NCBI RefSeq assembly: GCF_000413855.1 | Contig: NZ_ATGG01000010.1 | Span: 62,001-126,000, forward strand | Direction: 5' to 3' | Source: Acinetobacter gyllenbergii CIP 110306 = MTCC 11365 | GTDB taxonomy: Bacteria > Pseudomonadota > Gammaproteobacteria > Pseudomonadales > Moraxellaceae | Length of the DNA stretch: 64,000 nucleotides | Part shown: positions 26,910 through 35,764 of the stretch, one piece after another | Layout of the letters: every line of letters starts with the position of its first letter | Numbering within the stretch: position 1 is the first letter of the stretch | The notes under the pieces: generated by a model | Databases searched by the model: none | Told to the model about the DNA's origin: nothing | Seen by the model: the letters and a program-made list of their open reading frames with translations, nothing else | Program-made: the position numbers and the translations under genes

Positions 26910-28004
26910 ATGAACATGCCTGTTAAGATGGAATTTTTTAAAAATCCCAAAAATCGTGATTTAACTGCTGCAGAATTAGATGCTTTTGCTCGTGAACTGG
27001 ATCAAATCAAACAAGAAGTATTAGACGATTTAGGCGAGAAAGATGCCAAATATATCCGCCGCGTCTATTCCACCATTCGTTATAGCAGTTTGGCTGGGCG
27101 CGCTTGTTTGTTTCTAGGCTGGTTTCCGCCAGCTTGGTTGCTCGGGACAGGCTTGCTCGGTTTCGCCAAAATAATGGAAAACATGGAGTTGGGTCATAAT
27201 GTTATGCATGGTCAATATGACTGGATGAATGATCCGAAGTTCAATGGTCAAACCTATGAGTGGGATACAGTCGGAACCTCAGATAACTGGCGTCAAACCC
27301 ATAACTATAAGCATCATACCTATACCAATGTAAAAGGTATGGATGATGATGTCGGTTATGGCGTATTCCGTTTGTTCCCTGAACAACGCTGGTCGAAATT
27401 CACTTTAATTCAGCCGATGTATATCGTGCCATTCAGTCTGCTGTTCCAATGGGGAGTTGCAGTGCAAAACCTTGAATTAGGTAAAGTACTGTATAAGCGT
27501 AAAACCATGGCGCAATTCAAGCGTGAATGGCAGCCTGCGCAAAAGAAAATCCTTAAGCAAATGTTTAAGGACTATGTGTTTTTTCCATTAATTGCTGGCC
27601 CTGCTGCGATTCCAGTATTTACTGGCAATTTGGTGGCGAACGGGATTCGCAATGTCTGGACCTTCAGTATTATTTTCTGTGGTCACTTTACCAAAGATGT
27701 TGAAGTATTTCCGAAAGCGGTATTAGAAAATGAAAGCCGTGGGCATTGGTATATGCGTCAGATCCGTGGTTCATCCAATCTGACTGGTTCAGAAGCCTTT
27801 CATATCTTAACGGGGCATTTGAGCCATCAAATTGAGCATCATTTATTCCCTGATATTCCTGCACGTCGCTATCGTCAAGTTGCACCGAAAGTACAGGCGG
27901 TGTGTGAAAAATATGGGTTGCATTATAACAATGCCAGCTTTGTGAAGCAGTTTGGTGAAGTGGTCGGGCGTATTTTTAAATACGCACTGCCTTTTAAAAA
28001 GTAA
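26910..28004 (+). CDS. desB: Membrane fatty-acid desaturase, DesB-like
   Basis: The 364-residue protein has the three histidine boxes of acyl desaturases: GHNVMH (about 102), HNYKHH (about 133) and HQIEHH (about 307), with hydrophobic helices between them. In Pseudomonas DesB inserts a delta-9 double bond into saturated acyl-CoA, and this locus has the same partners: DesT-like regulator and DesC-like reductase. ATG 26910 follows an AAGAGAG stretch; TTG 26904 is in frame. A terminator follows, shared with the convergent DUF4442 gene. Confidence 0.9.
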   Translation: MNMPVKMEFFKNPKNRDLTAAELDAFARELDQIKQEVLDDLGEKDAKYIRRVYSTIRYSSLAGRACLFLGWFPPAWLLGTGLLGFAKIMENMELGHNVMHGQYDWMNDPKFNGQTYEWDTVGTSDNWRQTHNYKHHTYTNVKGMDDDVGYGVFRLFPEQRWSKFTLIQPMYIVPFSLLFQWGVAVQNLELGKVLYKRKTMAQFKREWQPAQKKILKQMFKDYVFFPLIAGPAAIPVFTGNLVANGIRNVWTFSIIFCGHFTKDVEVFPKAVLENESRGHWYMRQIRGSSNLTGSEAFHILTGHLSHQIEHHLFPDIPARRYRQVAPKVQAVCEKYGLHYNNASFVKQFGEVVGRIFKYALPFKK

Positions 28005-28016
28005 GCCATAAGGTTG

Positions 28017-28053
28017 AAAAAAGCCCTGAATACATTTGCTTCAGGGCTTTTTT
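28017..28053. terminator. Bidirectional terminator between desB and the DUF4442 gene
   Basis: A 14-bp stem (28017-28030 with 28040-28053; core AGCCCTGAA) with A/T runs on both sides. Confidence 0.9.
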
Positions 28054-28056
28054 ATT

Positions 28057-28524
28057 TTATTTCTTCTTTTTTGAAATCCACATGGTGATCGTGGCATGGA
28101 AAACTTTTTCATTCTGCTGATCCACGACATCAACATTGACCAAGTATTCACCAGCTTCGTCCCAATCGTAATGCTCATCAACAGGGCTAGCAATCGCAAT
28201 CAGATCGGTTTCAGCCTTCTTTAAATATTCAACCGTCATGCCTTTGGGAATCCAGCGATGGGTTGTGGGTACCGTCACTTCAGTCATGGTCCCACCCGCA
28301 AGTTCTGCCATATTACACATCGCGATTGCATGAACTGTACCAATATGATTCAACACGCTCCGTTTTTTCTTGATACTGATTTTGCAAGAATTGGGTTTTA
28401 GCTCCTCAAATAAGGGAGAGATACTGCTGAAATACGGTGCTTTAAGGCACAACATTCGGGTGAATGTCCATTTACCTGCTGGTAAGGCCGATACTTTATT
28501 CCATAAATCTAAGGTGCTTGCCAT
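28057..28524 (-). CDS. DUF4442 hotdog-fold protein (possible thioesterase)
   Basis: The 155-residue protein is a DUF4442/hotdog-type protein, with the fold suggested by IGTVHAIAMCNMAELAGGTM in the central helix and the surrounding strands. Hotdog proteins often act on acyl-CoA thioesters; the catalytic residue is not clear here. It is divergent from a TetR gene with two matching palindromes between them, so regulation by that TetR is likely. It may be functionally linked to lipid metabolism, as it adjoins the desaturase locus, but that is inference. Confidence 0.8.
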   Translation of the reverse strand: MASTLDLWNKVSALPAGKWTFTRMLCLKAPYFSSISPLFEELKPNSCKISIKKKRSVLNHIGTVHAIAMCNMAELAGGTMTEVTVPTTHRWIPKGMTVEYLKKAETDLIAIASPVDEHYDWDEAGEYLVNVDVVDQQNEKVFHATITMWISKKKK

Positions 28525-28539
28525 TTTAAATGTCCTAAT

Positions 28540-28574
28540 ACAGAATTAAATTCTTAAACAGAATACAATTCTGT
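28540..28574. promoter_or_regulatory. Paired operator candidates for the second TetR regulator
   Basis: Two matching inverted repeats, ACAGAAT-nnn-ATTCTTA (28540-28556) and ACAGAAT-nnn-ATTCTGT (28558-28574), are centred 18 bases apart in the divergent interval between the DUF4442 gene and the TetR gene. The second is a perfect palindrome with 7-base arms or longer. The paired placement is typical of TetR operators. Confidence 0.65.
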
Positions 28575-28634
28575 TTACAAGCTGTGGTCAAGTCATACAC
28601 AATAGTTCCGATTATTGGTTATTTTGATGAAAGC

Positions 28635-29294
28635 ATGCAGGCAGCTCAGCAATTATTAGAACGGTTATATCCACAACGCAGGTCTTTATTAAAACGACAG
28701 ATTTTGCTGGATGCTTTGTCGTGCTTTCTTGAATATGGTTTGGACACCACCAGTATTGAAATGATTCGTGACAAATCTGACAGTAGCGTGGGGGCGATTT
28801 ATCATCATTTTAAGAATAAAGAAGGGGTGATTGCAGCACTGGTGTTTGCTGCGTTGGATGATCAAGCACAATTGCGTGACCAATACTTAAAAGAAGCAAA
28901 ATCACTCAAAGAACTACTCTATGCGCTGATTTATAGTTATATCGACTGGGTTTCTGATCAGCCCAAGTTTGCGCAGTTCCTATTATTTGCTCACTTGAGT
29001 GTACGGCAGGGTGAATATCGACAAGTCTTAAATGACAAAAATAAACTGAGAAATCAAAACATCATTGCGCATATTTCCAACTATGCTGATGCCAGTTTAT
29101 TAAAATCAGTGCCAACAGAGCTAATGATGTCTTTGGTGATTGGTGCAACTGAAAGTTATTGCCGCGCTTGGCTCTCTGAAAAAGTCGTAACTAATCCCAA
29201 AGCGTATCGTGAGACTTTGGCTCAAGCAGCTTGGGATTCATTACAACATTTGAGCCAAGCTCAATCAGAGAACAACAATCAGGATTATCATTGA
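28635..29294 (+). CDS. TetR-family transcriptional regulator
   Basis: The 219-residue protein has a TetR N-terminal DNA-binding domain (SIEMIRDKSDSSVGAIYHHFKNKEGVIAALV, read as two motifs near residues 38-68) and a ligand-binding C-terminal domain rich in tryptophan and aromatics. Its partner genes are the divergent DUF4442 gene and the following GFA gene, which it overlaps by one base (TGATG). GTG 28584 is in frame but begins only nine bases past the operator; ATG 28635 was preferred. Inducer is unknown. Confidence 0.85.
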   Translation: MQAAQQLLERLYPQRRSLLKRQILLDALSCFLEYGLDTTSIEMIRDKSDSSVGAIYHHFKNKEGVIAALVFAALDDQAQLRDQYLKEAKSLKELLYALIYSYIDWVSDQPKFAQFLLFAHLSVRQGEYRQVLNDKNKLRNQNIIAHISNYADASLLKSVPTELMMSLVIGATESYCRAWLSEKVVTNPKAYRETLAQAAWDSLQHLSQAQSENNNQDYH

Positions 29295-29755
29295 TGAGAA
29301 CAAACCATCAGAAGATACAATTTACAGGGGCTTGTCTGTGTGGCGCGATCAGCTTTCAGTTTCATCTCGCAAACATCAAAATGATGTATCGTTGTTATTG
29401 CAGCCTATGCCGTAAGCAGAGTGGTGCTGCATCAAATGCCGCAACTTTTGTACAGACGGAATCCTTTCAATGGCAGCAAGGTCAGTCATTGATTGAGACT
29501 TATATTAAAGATACCGGTTTTAATAGTAGTTTCTGTAGGCAATGTGGATCACCTGTACCGAATGCGCTAACGATCAACCCAAAGGTGATGTGGATTCCTT
29601 TGGGACTGGTTCAGGAGGATTTTAGCCCAGAGCTTGAACTAAATTTTTGTGTGAATTCTAAAGTGAGTTGGGCCGAAACTCATCAAAAACTTAGTGAATT
29701 TGATGAGCTGCCTAATGCTATTGAGTTGACGCATTATTTTGAAATCAATCAATAA
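29294..29755 (+). CDS. GFA-family (CENP-V/glutathione-dependent formaldehyde-activating) protein
   Basis: The 153-residue protein has the cysteine pattern of the GFA family: GACLCGAISFQF, YCSLCRKQSG and FCRQCGSPVP, which bind zinc. It starts at ATG 29294, overlapping the TetR stop by one base, so the two are translationally coupled. GFA proteins are often annotated as formaldehyde-activating, but this role is doubtful for most; function here is unknown. A terminator follows. Confidence 0.87.
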   Translation: MRTNHQKIQFTGACLCGAISFQFHLANIKMMYRCYCSLCRKQSGAASNAATFVQTESFQWQQGQSLIETYIKDTGFNSSFCRQCGSPVPNALTINPKVMWIPLGLVQEDFSPELELNFCVNSKVSWAETHQKLSEFDELPNAIELTHYFEINQ

Positions 29756-29781
29756 AAAGCCGAATGCGAACATTCGGCTTT
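29756..29781. terminator. Terminator between the GFA gene and the convergent TonB receptor
   Basis: An 11-bp stem (AAAGCCGAATG, CGAA tetraloop, CATTCGGCTTT) starts directly after the GFA stop. Confidence 0.88.
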
Positions 29782-29787
29782 AGAGTG

Positions 29788-31947
29788 TTAGAAATCAAAC
29801 GAGGTTTGTAAATAGTAGGTACGAGAAGGACCCACGTAGATGCCGCCAACCTGATCTGCGGAACGGGTGTAATAGTCATGATTAAATAGGTTTTTCACAC
29901 CTAAGCCAACTTTTAAGCCTGATAGAGAGGTATCAGCAAAGTCATAAGCGGCACGAACACCAACGATACCGTAGCCCGGAATATTGCCATAACGACCCGT
30001 ACCATCATTGTTATTTCCTGAGGCAGTTTGACGCGACTGCGCATAGAGATTGGTGTTGAAGGTCCATTGATCACGTTTGTAGTCCACACCCGCATTGCCA
30101 ACCCAGTTCGAATAGAAATCTAATTCATTGCCTGAGTCTTGACCTGCCGACGCGGTTGCTTTGGTATAGGTGGTATTGGCATACATCGAGATATTGGCTA
30201 GCGTATCATTGATTGCGCCTAGATTATATTTAAAGCCGAGTTCAGCACCTTTATGTTTGGTTGCACCCAAATTTGAATAGGTTTGTGTTGCATCATCACG
30301 CTTGAGCTGATCGGCGAAATCAATATAGAACAGGGTGAATTCAAGTGATAAATAATCATCCATATAATGGGTGCCGATTTCATAATTATCTGCTTTTTCA
30401 GGATTTAAACCATCCATGGTCAGATAAGCACCTCTGGCATTGGTATTGGCCATTTGACTATATTGCAGTGGTGCAAATGATTTGCCATAGTTGGCAAAGA
30501 TATTCCATTGATCATTGGCTTTGTACATCACCGCAAAGCTTGGCAGCACAGCGTCATAGGACTTGCTGGCATTGACCCCATTTAGAACAGAATAATCACG
30601 GTTTAACTTATACATGTTTTCATTGGTTTTAATTCGCTCGAAACGAATCCCTGGCGTGAAGGACCATGCGCCTAAATCGGTACGGTTATCGACATAGACA
30701 GCATGTGCTTCAGTGTCTCCATCCGCTTTGGTCCAGCCATAAAAATCAGTTGGGCCTGTGTCACTGTTATAATTGGCACGATCAACGGATTCACTGCTCG
30801 TTTCTTTTAGATAGCGATAACCAACAGACACTTCATTCAGCGTATCGCCCAACTGAAATGCATGTGAATAACGCGGTTCAATGGCAGTCACTTTATAATC
30901 ACGTGGGGCGATCTGATAGAGACTAGAACCGCTGCGTTCTACACCTGCATCACGATAACTGTCGAGGTGGTAAGCGAGAACCTCAAAGGCATTGTTGTCT
31001 TTTTTATAATTATATTTGAGTGAGATATCATTACGGTTGCCTTCCATATAGTCATGGTTGCGTAAAGACTGATAGGGGTTTTGCGCATACTGTGCAGGGG
31101 TTAAACCGCCAGGCATATCGACCTTGGCTTCATAACGATGTAGATTCGCTTCAATGCTTGAATAATCATCTAAGGCATATCGGGCTTTTAAACGTAGATC
31201 ATTGATATTGGCATAGTCATTTTGATCGCGATACCCATCACCATTCACCCCAGAGTAGAGCAAAGCAAGACCGAGGCCATTGTCTAACGTTGTGCCAACA
31301 AAAAGATTGGGATTGACTTTTAAGTTGCCATTTTCAGCCACTTCTGTGGTCATGCCAATACTGGCTGCGAAATTTTCTGAAATGCTGCGCGTATTAAAAT
31401 TGATAATCCCACCAACGTTTTGCGGCCCAAAGCGGACGGAACCTGCACCACGAACTACATCAATCGACTCCATATTACCTAAAGTCGTTGGGGCTAATGA
31501 AAGTTGGGGTTGTCCATAGGGTGCTACCGCTAAAGGTACGCCATCGATCATCAATTGCGAACGGGGTGAAAATCTTGAGGTCAGACCACGAACACCAATA
31601 CTTAAAGATGCATCGCTGCCAGAGGTGCCCGAATTTTCAGAAACCTGAACACCGGGAACGGTACGCAGCGCTTCTTTAACTGAGGTTGTACCGCGTGCTT
31701 CCAAACTTTGTTGATCAACTACAGTACGGGCACCGGGATGGTTGAGCACTTTTTTGGCATTGGCTTGTTCTAACCAGTTGCCCTCAGCTTGGATGGAAAT
31801 GGTTGCCAGTGTTTGTATGGTATTGCTTTGGCTGTCATCTGCAAATGTTGTCGTCGCAACGCAGCTGATCAGTGCTGTGATAGCACAGCTTAGGGTAGAG
31901 GGTTTAAATTTTGAAAAAGCAACAGGATGAGAAAACGAACACTTCAT
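29788..31947 (-). CDS. TonB-dependent siderophore receptor (first of a tandem pair)
   Basis: The 719-residue outer-membrane receptor has a signal peptide (cleavage near TTFADD, about 36), then a TonB-box-like ATISIQAEG, a plug domain (TVPGVQVSE, VRGAGSVRFGPQNVGGIINF) and a 22-strand barrel ending in the aromatic LQTSFDF. The FecA-like sequence supports iron-siderophore uptake. ATG 31947 was chosen because the paralogue downstream begins with a matching MK...ITxLL signal. A Fur-box-like site lies 58 bases upstream. It is a close paralogue of the receptor at 32206-34413. Confidence 0.9.
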   Translation of the reverse strand: MKCSFSHPVAFSKFKPSTLSCAITALISCVATTTFADDSQSNTIQTLATISIQAEGNWLEQANAKKVLNHPGARTVVDQQSLEARGTTSVKEALRTVPGVQVSENSGTSGSDASLSIGVRGLTSRFSPRSQLMIDGVPLAVAPYGQPQLSLAPTTLGNMESIDVVRGAGSVRFGPQNVGGIINFNTRSISENFAASIGMTTEVAENGNLKVNPNLFVGTTLDNGLGLALLYSGVNGDGYRDQNDYANINDLRLKARYALDDYSSIEANLHRYEAKVDMPGGLTPAQYAQNPYQSLRNHDYMEGNRNDISLKYNYKKDNNAFEVLAYHLDSYRDAGVERSGSSLYQIAPRDYKVTAIEPRYSHAFQLGDTLNEVSVGYRYLKETSSESVDRANYNSDTGPTDFYGWTKADGDTEAHAVYVDNRTDLGAWSFTPGIRFERIKTNENMYKLNRDYSVLNGVNASKSYDAVLPSFAVMYKANDQWNIFANYGKSFAPLQYSQMANTNARGAYLTMDGLNPEKADNYEIGTHYMDDYLSLEFTLFYIDFADQLKRDDATQTYSNLGATKHKGAELGFKYNLGAINDTLANISMYANTTYTKATASAGQDSGNELDFYSNWVGNAGVDYKRDQWTFNTNLYAQSRQTASGNNNDGTGRYGNIPGYGIVGVRAAYDFADTSLSGLKVGLGVKNLFNHDYYTRSADQVGGIYVGPSRTYYLQTSFDF

Positions 31948-32004
31948 AAGTTGATTGCCGAGCATCTGAAATTGGAGGAGTTATTTTGCGCCGCTATATT
32001 AATT

Positions 32005-32023
32005 GATTATAATTCTCATTTAT
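32005..32023 (-). promoter_or_regulatory. Fur-box-like site of the first TonB receptor
   Basis: The 19-base window 32005-32023 (GATTATAATTCTCATTTAT on the plus strand) matches about 12 of 19 positions of the Fur consensus and lies 58 bases upstream of ATG 31947. Confidence 0.4.
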
Positions 32024-32172
32024 AGTTATTGTTTAGCTAAAATTAATTCAATTATTACATAAAAGATATAATTTTTTTTGCTAAGAGAGAAATGTAGCGA
32101 GATAGACTGAATAAAAGTGTTGATTTAATTAAGGTTGTTGGTTTGGGGTATTATCCACTGCAAAAGAGATAA

Positions 32173-32200
32173 AAACGCCGAACTTAAACGTTCGGCGTTT
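32173..32200 (-). terminator. Terminator of the second TonB receptor
   Basis: An 11-bp stem (AAACGCCGAAC with GTTCGGCGTTT) lies just after the minus-strand stop at 32206, with a T-run on that strand. Confidence 0.85.
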
Positions 32201-32205
32201 GATAT

Positions 32206-34413
32206 TTAGAAATCATATGAAGTTTGCAGGAACAAGGTCCGCGGTTGACCCACATATTTCCCCCCTGTAGAGTCAGATGAGCGGGTATAGTATTGCTTGT
32301 CAAACACATTCTTTATCCCACCCGCTATTTTTAAGCCTTTGAGCTGATTACTAAAGTCATAGCCTGTGCGTACGGCAAAAGTTGAGTAACCTGGAATATC
32401 ACCCGTGCGACCATCTGCAGTTTCTTGGGTTTGATAAATATCACCTGAACCCGGCGCATGTTGTTTTGATTGTGCAAACATATCTGCATTCACTGACCAT
32501 TGATCAACTTGATAGGCTAAACCGAGGTTACCGACGTGGCGTGAATAAAAAGGCAAGTCTTTGCCTTCAAACTTACCAGCTTCAGAAGTTGCTTTGGTAA
32601 AGGTGTAATTTCCGTAGACCTTGAGTCCCTCTAGTGCATCAGCGAGTTGACCGAAATCATAACTGAGCCCAGTTTCAACACCTTTATGGCTGGTTGCACC
32701 CAAGTTTGTCCAAATTCCAGTCCCAATTGCATCAGGACGTTCTAACATCAGTTCTTTATCAAAATCTAAATAAAACACCGTCAATTCAGCACTTAGACCA
32801 TTGCCTAAATACTTGGTTCCGATTTCATAGTTTTTAGATTTTTCAGGATGCAAGCCATCAAGCGTGGTAGAAGCAATATTGGTCTTCTTGTCAACGGTTA
32901 CTAACTGGTTATATTGCTGTGGGCCAAATGACACACCTGCATTGGCAAATATATTCCAGTTCTCATTGGCTTTATACAGCACCGATAGGCTCGGCAAGAA
33001 TTCTTCTGACTTGATTTTTGGGTGAACTGTATTGGTGGCGGTACCATCTTGATAAGCTGTGAAATCATTGTGCGTATCAATCGATTCAAACCGAACCCCA
33101 GGCGTAATCACCCAATTCGCGAGGCCAAAACGGTTGTCGATATAAATGGCGTGCGCTTTGGTACCGCCGTCACTGGTGGTGTTGGCGATACGTTCACCAG
33201 GTTTCCCTGTGAGGGTGTTGTAAGAAGCTGTGCGTCCAGAGAACTCAGAACTTTCTTCCTGTAAATAACGATAGCCAACAGTCACTTCATTATCCATACC
33301 TGCCCAACTGTAGGCACGTGAATAACGTGGTTCAATGCCGAAATAATTATAATCACGTGGTGAGTTACTGAGTGTATTGGTACCTTTATTACCAATGGAC
33401 TCTAAGTCGCTGGTACGAAAAGAGTCAACGTAATAACCCAATACTTCAAAGTTATTCAATTCATCTTTATGGCTATATTTCACAGAAATATCGGAACGGC
33501 GGCCTGCGAAATAGTTGCGGCTTTGATTGGATTGATACGGATTATCAGCAAATTGTGCTGCCGTTAAACCTTCAGGCATTTCACCACGGCCTTCATAATG
33601 ATGTAGATTGACGGCAATCGCATCCTGATCGGTCCATTGGTAGGCGGTTTTTAACATGACATCATCAATATCAATTTTATTATTGGCTTCACGATAGCCA
33701 TCACCTTTGCTGCCTGAATACAGTAAGGCCAGCCCTAAACCATTATCGAGTGTGCCGCCAATAAACAGATTCGGTGTGTACTTGAGTTGGTCTGTCCCCG
33801 TTGCAAATTCAGTGGTTAAACCGACTGAACCTGAAAATTCTTTGGGGATTGCCCGTGTTGTAAAGTTGATAATCCCACCGACATTTTGTGGCCCAAAGCG
33901 AACTGAACCTGCACCACGCACCACGTCTACAGACTCAATATTACCCATTGATACAGGCGCTAAAGATAATTGTGGCTGACCATAAGGCGCGAATGAGAGC
34001 GGTACACCATCCATGAGAACGGTAGAACGTGGGGAGAGGCGTGAGGTAAGCCCGCGTACCCCAATATTTAAAGAAACATCACTGCCACCCGTACCATTGC
34101 TGTCTTGGACTTGCACTCCGGGAATTTGTTTTAAAGCATCACGAATAGAAGTCGTGGCAACCTCATCTAAACGTTTGCGGTCAATAATGCTGCGTGCGCC
34201 TGCATGTTGTTGAACTTTTTCAGCATTGGCATTGTCCAGCCAATTGCCTTGCGCCTGAATGGAAATTGTTGCAAGCGTTTGCGTTTCAGCGGGTTGTGCT
34301 TCATCGGCAAAAACAGCTTGAGATAACCCAAGTAATGAAATGGTGATGGCAAGACTGAGAGAGGAAGGCTGGAACTGTATTAATGAAGCAGCAGAACGAG
34401 ATGCAATTTTCAT
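32206..34413 (-). CDS. TonB-dependent siderophore receptor (second of a tandem pair)
   Basis: The 735-residue protein resembles the receptor at 29788-31947 throughout: signal peptide (cleavage near AVFADE), ATISIQAQGNWL after it, plug with QIPGVQVQDSNG and VRGAGSVRFGPQNVGGIINF, and a barrel ending LFLQTSYDF. The two differ mainly in surface-exposed loops, where ligand specificity lies, so they may take up different ferri-siderophores. ATG 34413 was chosen; a TTG four codons upstream opens the frame. A Fur-box-like site is 60 bases upstream. The gene has its own terminator, so the two are not one transcript end to end. Confidence 0.9.
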   Translation of the reverse strand: MKIASRSAASLIQFQPSSLSLAITISLLGLSQAVFADEAQPAETQTLATISIQAQGNWLDNANAEKVQQHAGARSIIDRKRLDEVATTSIRDALKQIPGVQVQDSNGTGGSDVSLNIGVRGLTSRLSPRSTVLMDGVPLSFAPYGQPQLSLAPVSMGNIESVDVVRGAGSVRFGPQNVGGIINFTTRAIPKEFSGSVGLTTEFATGTDQLKYTPNLFIGGTLDNGLGLALLYSGSKGDGYREANNKIDIDDVMLKTAYQWTDQDAIAVNLHHYEGRGEMPEGLTAAQFADNPYQSNQSRNYFAGRRSDISVKYSHKDELNNFEVLGYYVDSFRTSDLESIGNKGTNTLSNSPRDYNYFGIEPRYSRAYSWAGMDNEVTVGYRYLQEESSEFSGRTASYNTLTGKPGERIANTTSDGGTKAHAIYIDNRFGLANWVITPGVRFESIDTHNDFTAYQDGTATNTVHPKIKSEEFLPSLSVLYKANENWNIFANAGVSFGPQQYNQLVTVDKKTNIASTTLDGLHPEKSKNYEIGTKYLGNGLSAELTVFYLDFDKELMLERPDAIGTGIWTNLGATSHKGVETGLSYDFGQLADALEGLKVYGNYTFTKATSEAGKFEGKDLPFYSRHVGNLGLAYQVDQWSVNADMFAQSKQHAPGSGDIYQTQETADGRTGDIPGYSTFAVRTGYDFSNQLKGLKIAGGIKNVFDKQYYTRSSDSTGGKYVGQPRTLFLQTSYDF

Positions 34414-34472
34414 AACTGTGGTCAATACTGTAAATTTCCCGAATCTTAATCAGTTATTGCACCGAATGAAAT

Positions 34473-34491
34473 AAGAACGATTATCACTTAT
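34473..34491 (-). promoter_or_regulatory. Fur-box-like site of the second TonB receptor
   Basis: On the minus strand ATAAGTGATAATCGTTCTT matches about 12 of 19 Fur consensus positions, including the GATAATC core, 60 bases before ATG 34413. Confidence 0.45.
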
Positions 34492-34554
34492 AACTATGAA
34501 ATGAGTTAAGTTAATTGTTTTTTACTCAAAATATTTTTGGCTATTTCAAACAAT

Positions 34555-34582
34555 AAAAAACCGTGCTTAAGCACGGCTTTTT
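34555..34582 (-). terminator. Terminator of the SIMPL-domain gene
   Basis: A 6-bp CCGTGC stem with a TTAA loop, flanked by A/T runs, lies directly after the minus-strand stop at 34599. Confidence 0.8.
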
Positions 34583-34598
34583 GTTATTGTCAGAGCAA

Positions 34599-35300
34599 TT
34601 ATTTAAATTGGATTGAACCATTGGCACTGACCGTGATTTTTGATTCACCTGCTGCCATATCCTGAGCAGGGGCTGCTTCAGCCATGGCAAACTTGGCCAT
34701 GCCACCGCGCATCATTGGTTGCGGGAAGTAGTTGCTGGTATTCAGATTTAAACTGACAAGGTTATATTGGCCTTTATTCCATGCTTGGGTGATGGCTTGT
34801 GCACGTTGTTGAAAGTTCTTTGATGCTTCGATCATCAGCTCATTTTCAACTTTTTTACGTTGCTCATCCGATACGGTGAAATTAATCGACTGGGTCTGGA
34901 AACTTTGCTGTAATTCGCTGATCAACTGGCTTGCGGCTTTAAAGTCTTTACTTTCCAGCTGGATTTCTGCGCGAGCACGCCATTCTTTCAATTTATTGCT
35001 GTCATTGTCATACACGGGGTAAGTACTTTGGGCACCTGTTTCGACTTTGACCTGTGAATATTTACGTGCAATTGCTTGCGCTTGATTCATCAGCTGGTTG
35101 ATCTGATTAGAGAGTTCAGCAGGTTGTTTATGACTTTTCTCAATAAACAGAACGGCACGCATTTCATCATTGGCAACCTGTCGTGAGGCATCCGCTTGGA
35201 TATTGACGATGTTGTAGTTCAAGTTCTCCGTCTCGTGAGCAAAAAGGCTTGGGCTCAATGCTGCCCCGATCATTAATGTAGCAAGTGCTAAAGTACGCAT
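34599..35300 (-). CDS. SIMPL-domain (DUF541) periplasmic protein
   Basis: The 233-residue protein has a signal peptide (MRTLALATLMIGAALSPSLFA) and the SIMPL/DUF541 fold, seen in paired strands around NDEMRAVLFIEKSHKQPAELSNQ and the C-terminal ITVSANGSIQF. SIMPL proteins are periplasmic or exported; the E. coli homologue YggE protects against oxidative stress. The role here is open. An AGGACAT ribosome-binding site precedes the ATG. It lies between iron receptors and dat-ddc but transcribes away from dat. Confidence 0.87.
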   Translation of the reverse strand: MRTLALATLMIGAALSPSLFAHETENLNYNIVNIQADASRQVANDEMRAVLFIEKSHKQPAELSNQINQLMNQAQAIARKYSQVKVETGAQSTYPVYDNDSNKLKEWRARAEIQLESKDFKAASQLISELQQSFQTQSINFTVSDEQRKKVENELMIEASKNFQQRAQAITQAWNKGQYNLVSLNLNTSNYFPQPMMRGGMAKFAMAEAAPAQDMAAGESKITVSANGSIQFK

Positions 35301-35764
35301 AAAAATGTCCTTAGAATTTGATATCGAAAATTTATTTTTACCAGTTCGATATTAAAAAGAACTGATGGGGAACTTCTGCATATTTTGTGGTGACTTTGTA
35401 AGAGATTAGCAGTGTTTTGCAACAGAAAAATAAAACAAAAGATATTAAAAATCAGTTTATTAGATGGGGTAATTTGACCATTTATCTAAAAACGCAGGCG
35501 GGATTAAAAAAAGCTTACTTTCTTTAGCTTGTCACATAGTATGATGATAATCCATCATAGTTATTGGAATGAAATATTTTTTCAATAATTTAGATGCATG
35601 TAAGACACAAAAAGTGTTTATTTTATTTCAAAATTAGGTATCATCTCGCTCCTAGTTGAAAGATATAAACAAGTGTCTGCACTAGATTCTAAAAAGCACC
35701 GAGTCAAACGACCGCAAGTCACCAGACTTATTTCTTTTACCCATATCAGAGATGGTAATTCGAT
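35301..35764. other. Regulatory interval between the SIMPL gene and dat
   Basis: This 464-base gene-free stretch separates divergent SIMPL and dat. It is AT-rich. The clearest element is the inverted repeat at 35540-35559, described separately. I see no credible gene; a minus-strand open frame at 35618-35827 overlaps dat and looks like chance. Confidence 0.6.
35540..35559. promoter_or_regulatory. Palindrome with Fur-box resemblance upstream of dat
   Basis: TATGATG (35540-35546) and CATCATA (35553-35559) are perfect arms around ATAATC. Aligned to the Fur consensus the 19 bases from 35540 match about 12 positions, including GATGATAATC. It lies about 206 bases upstream of the dat ATG. Confidence 0.45.
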
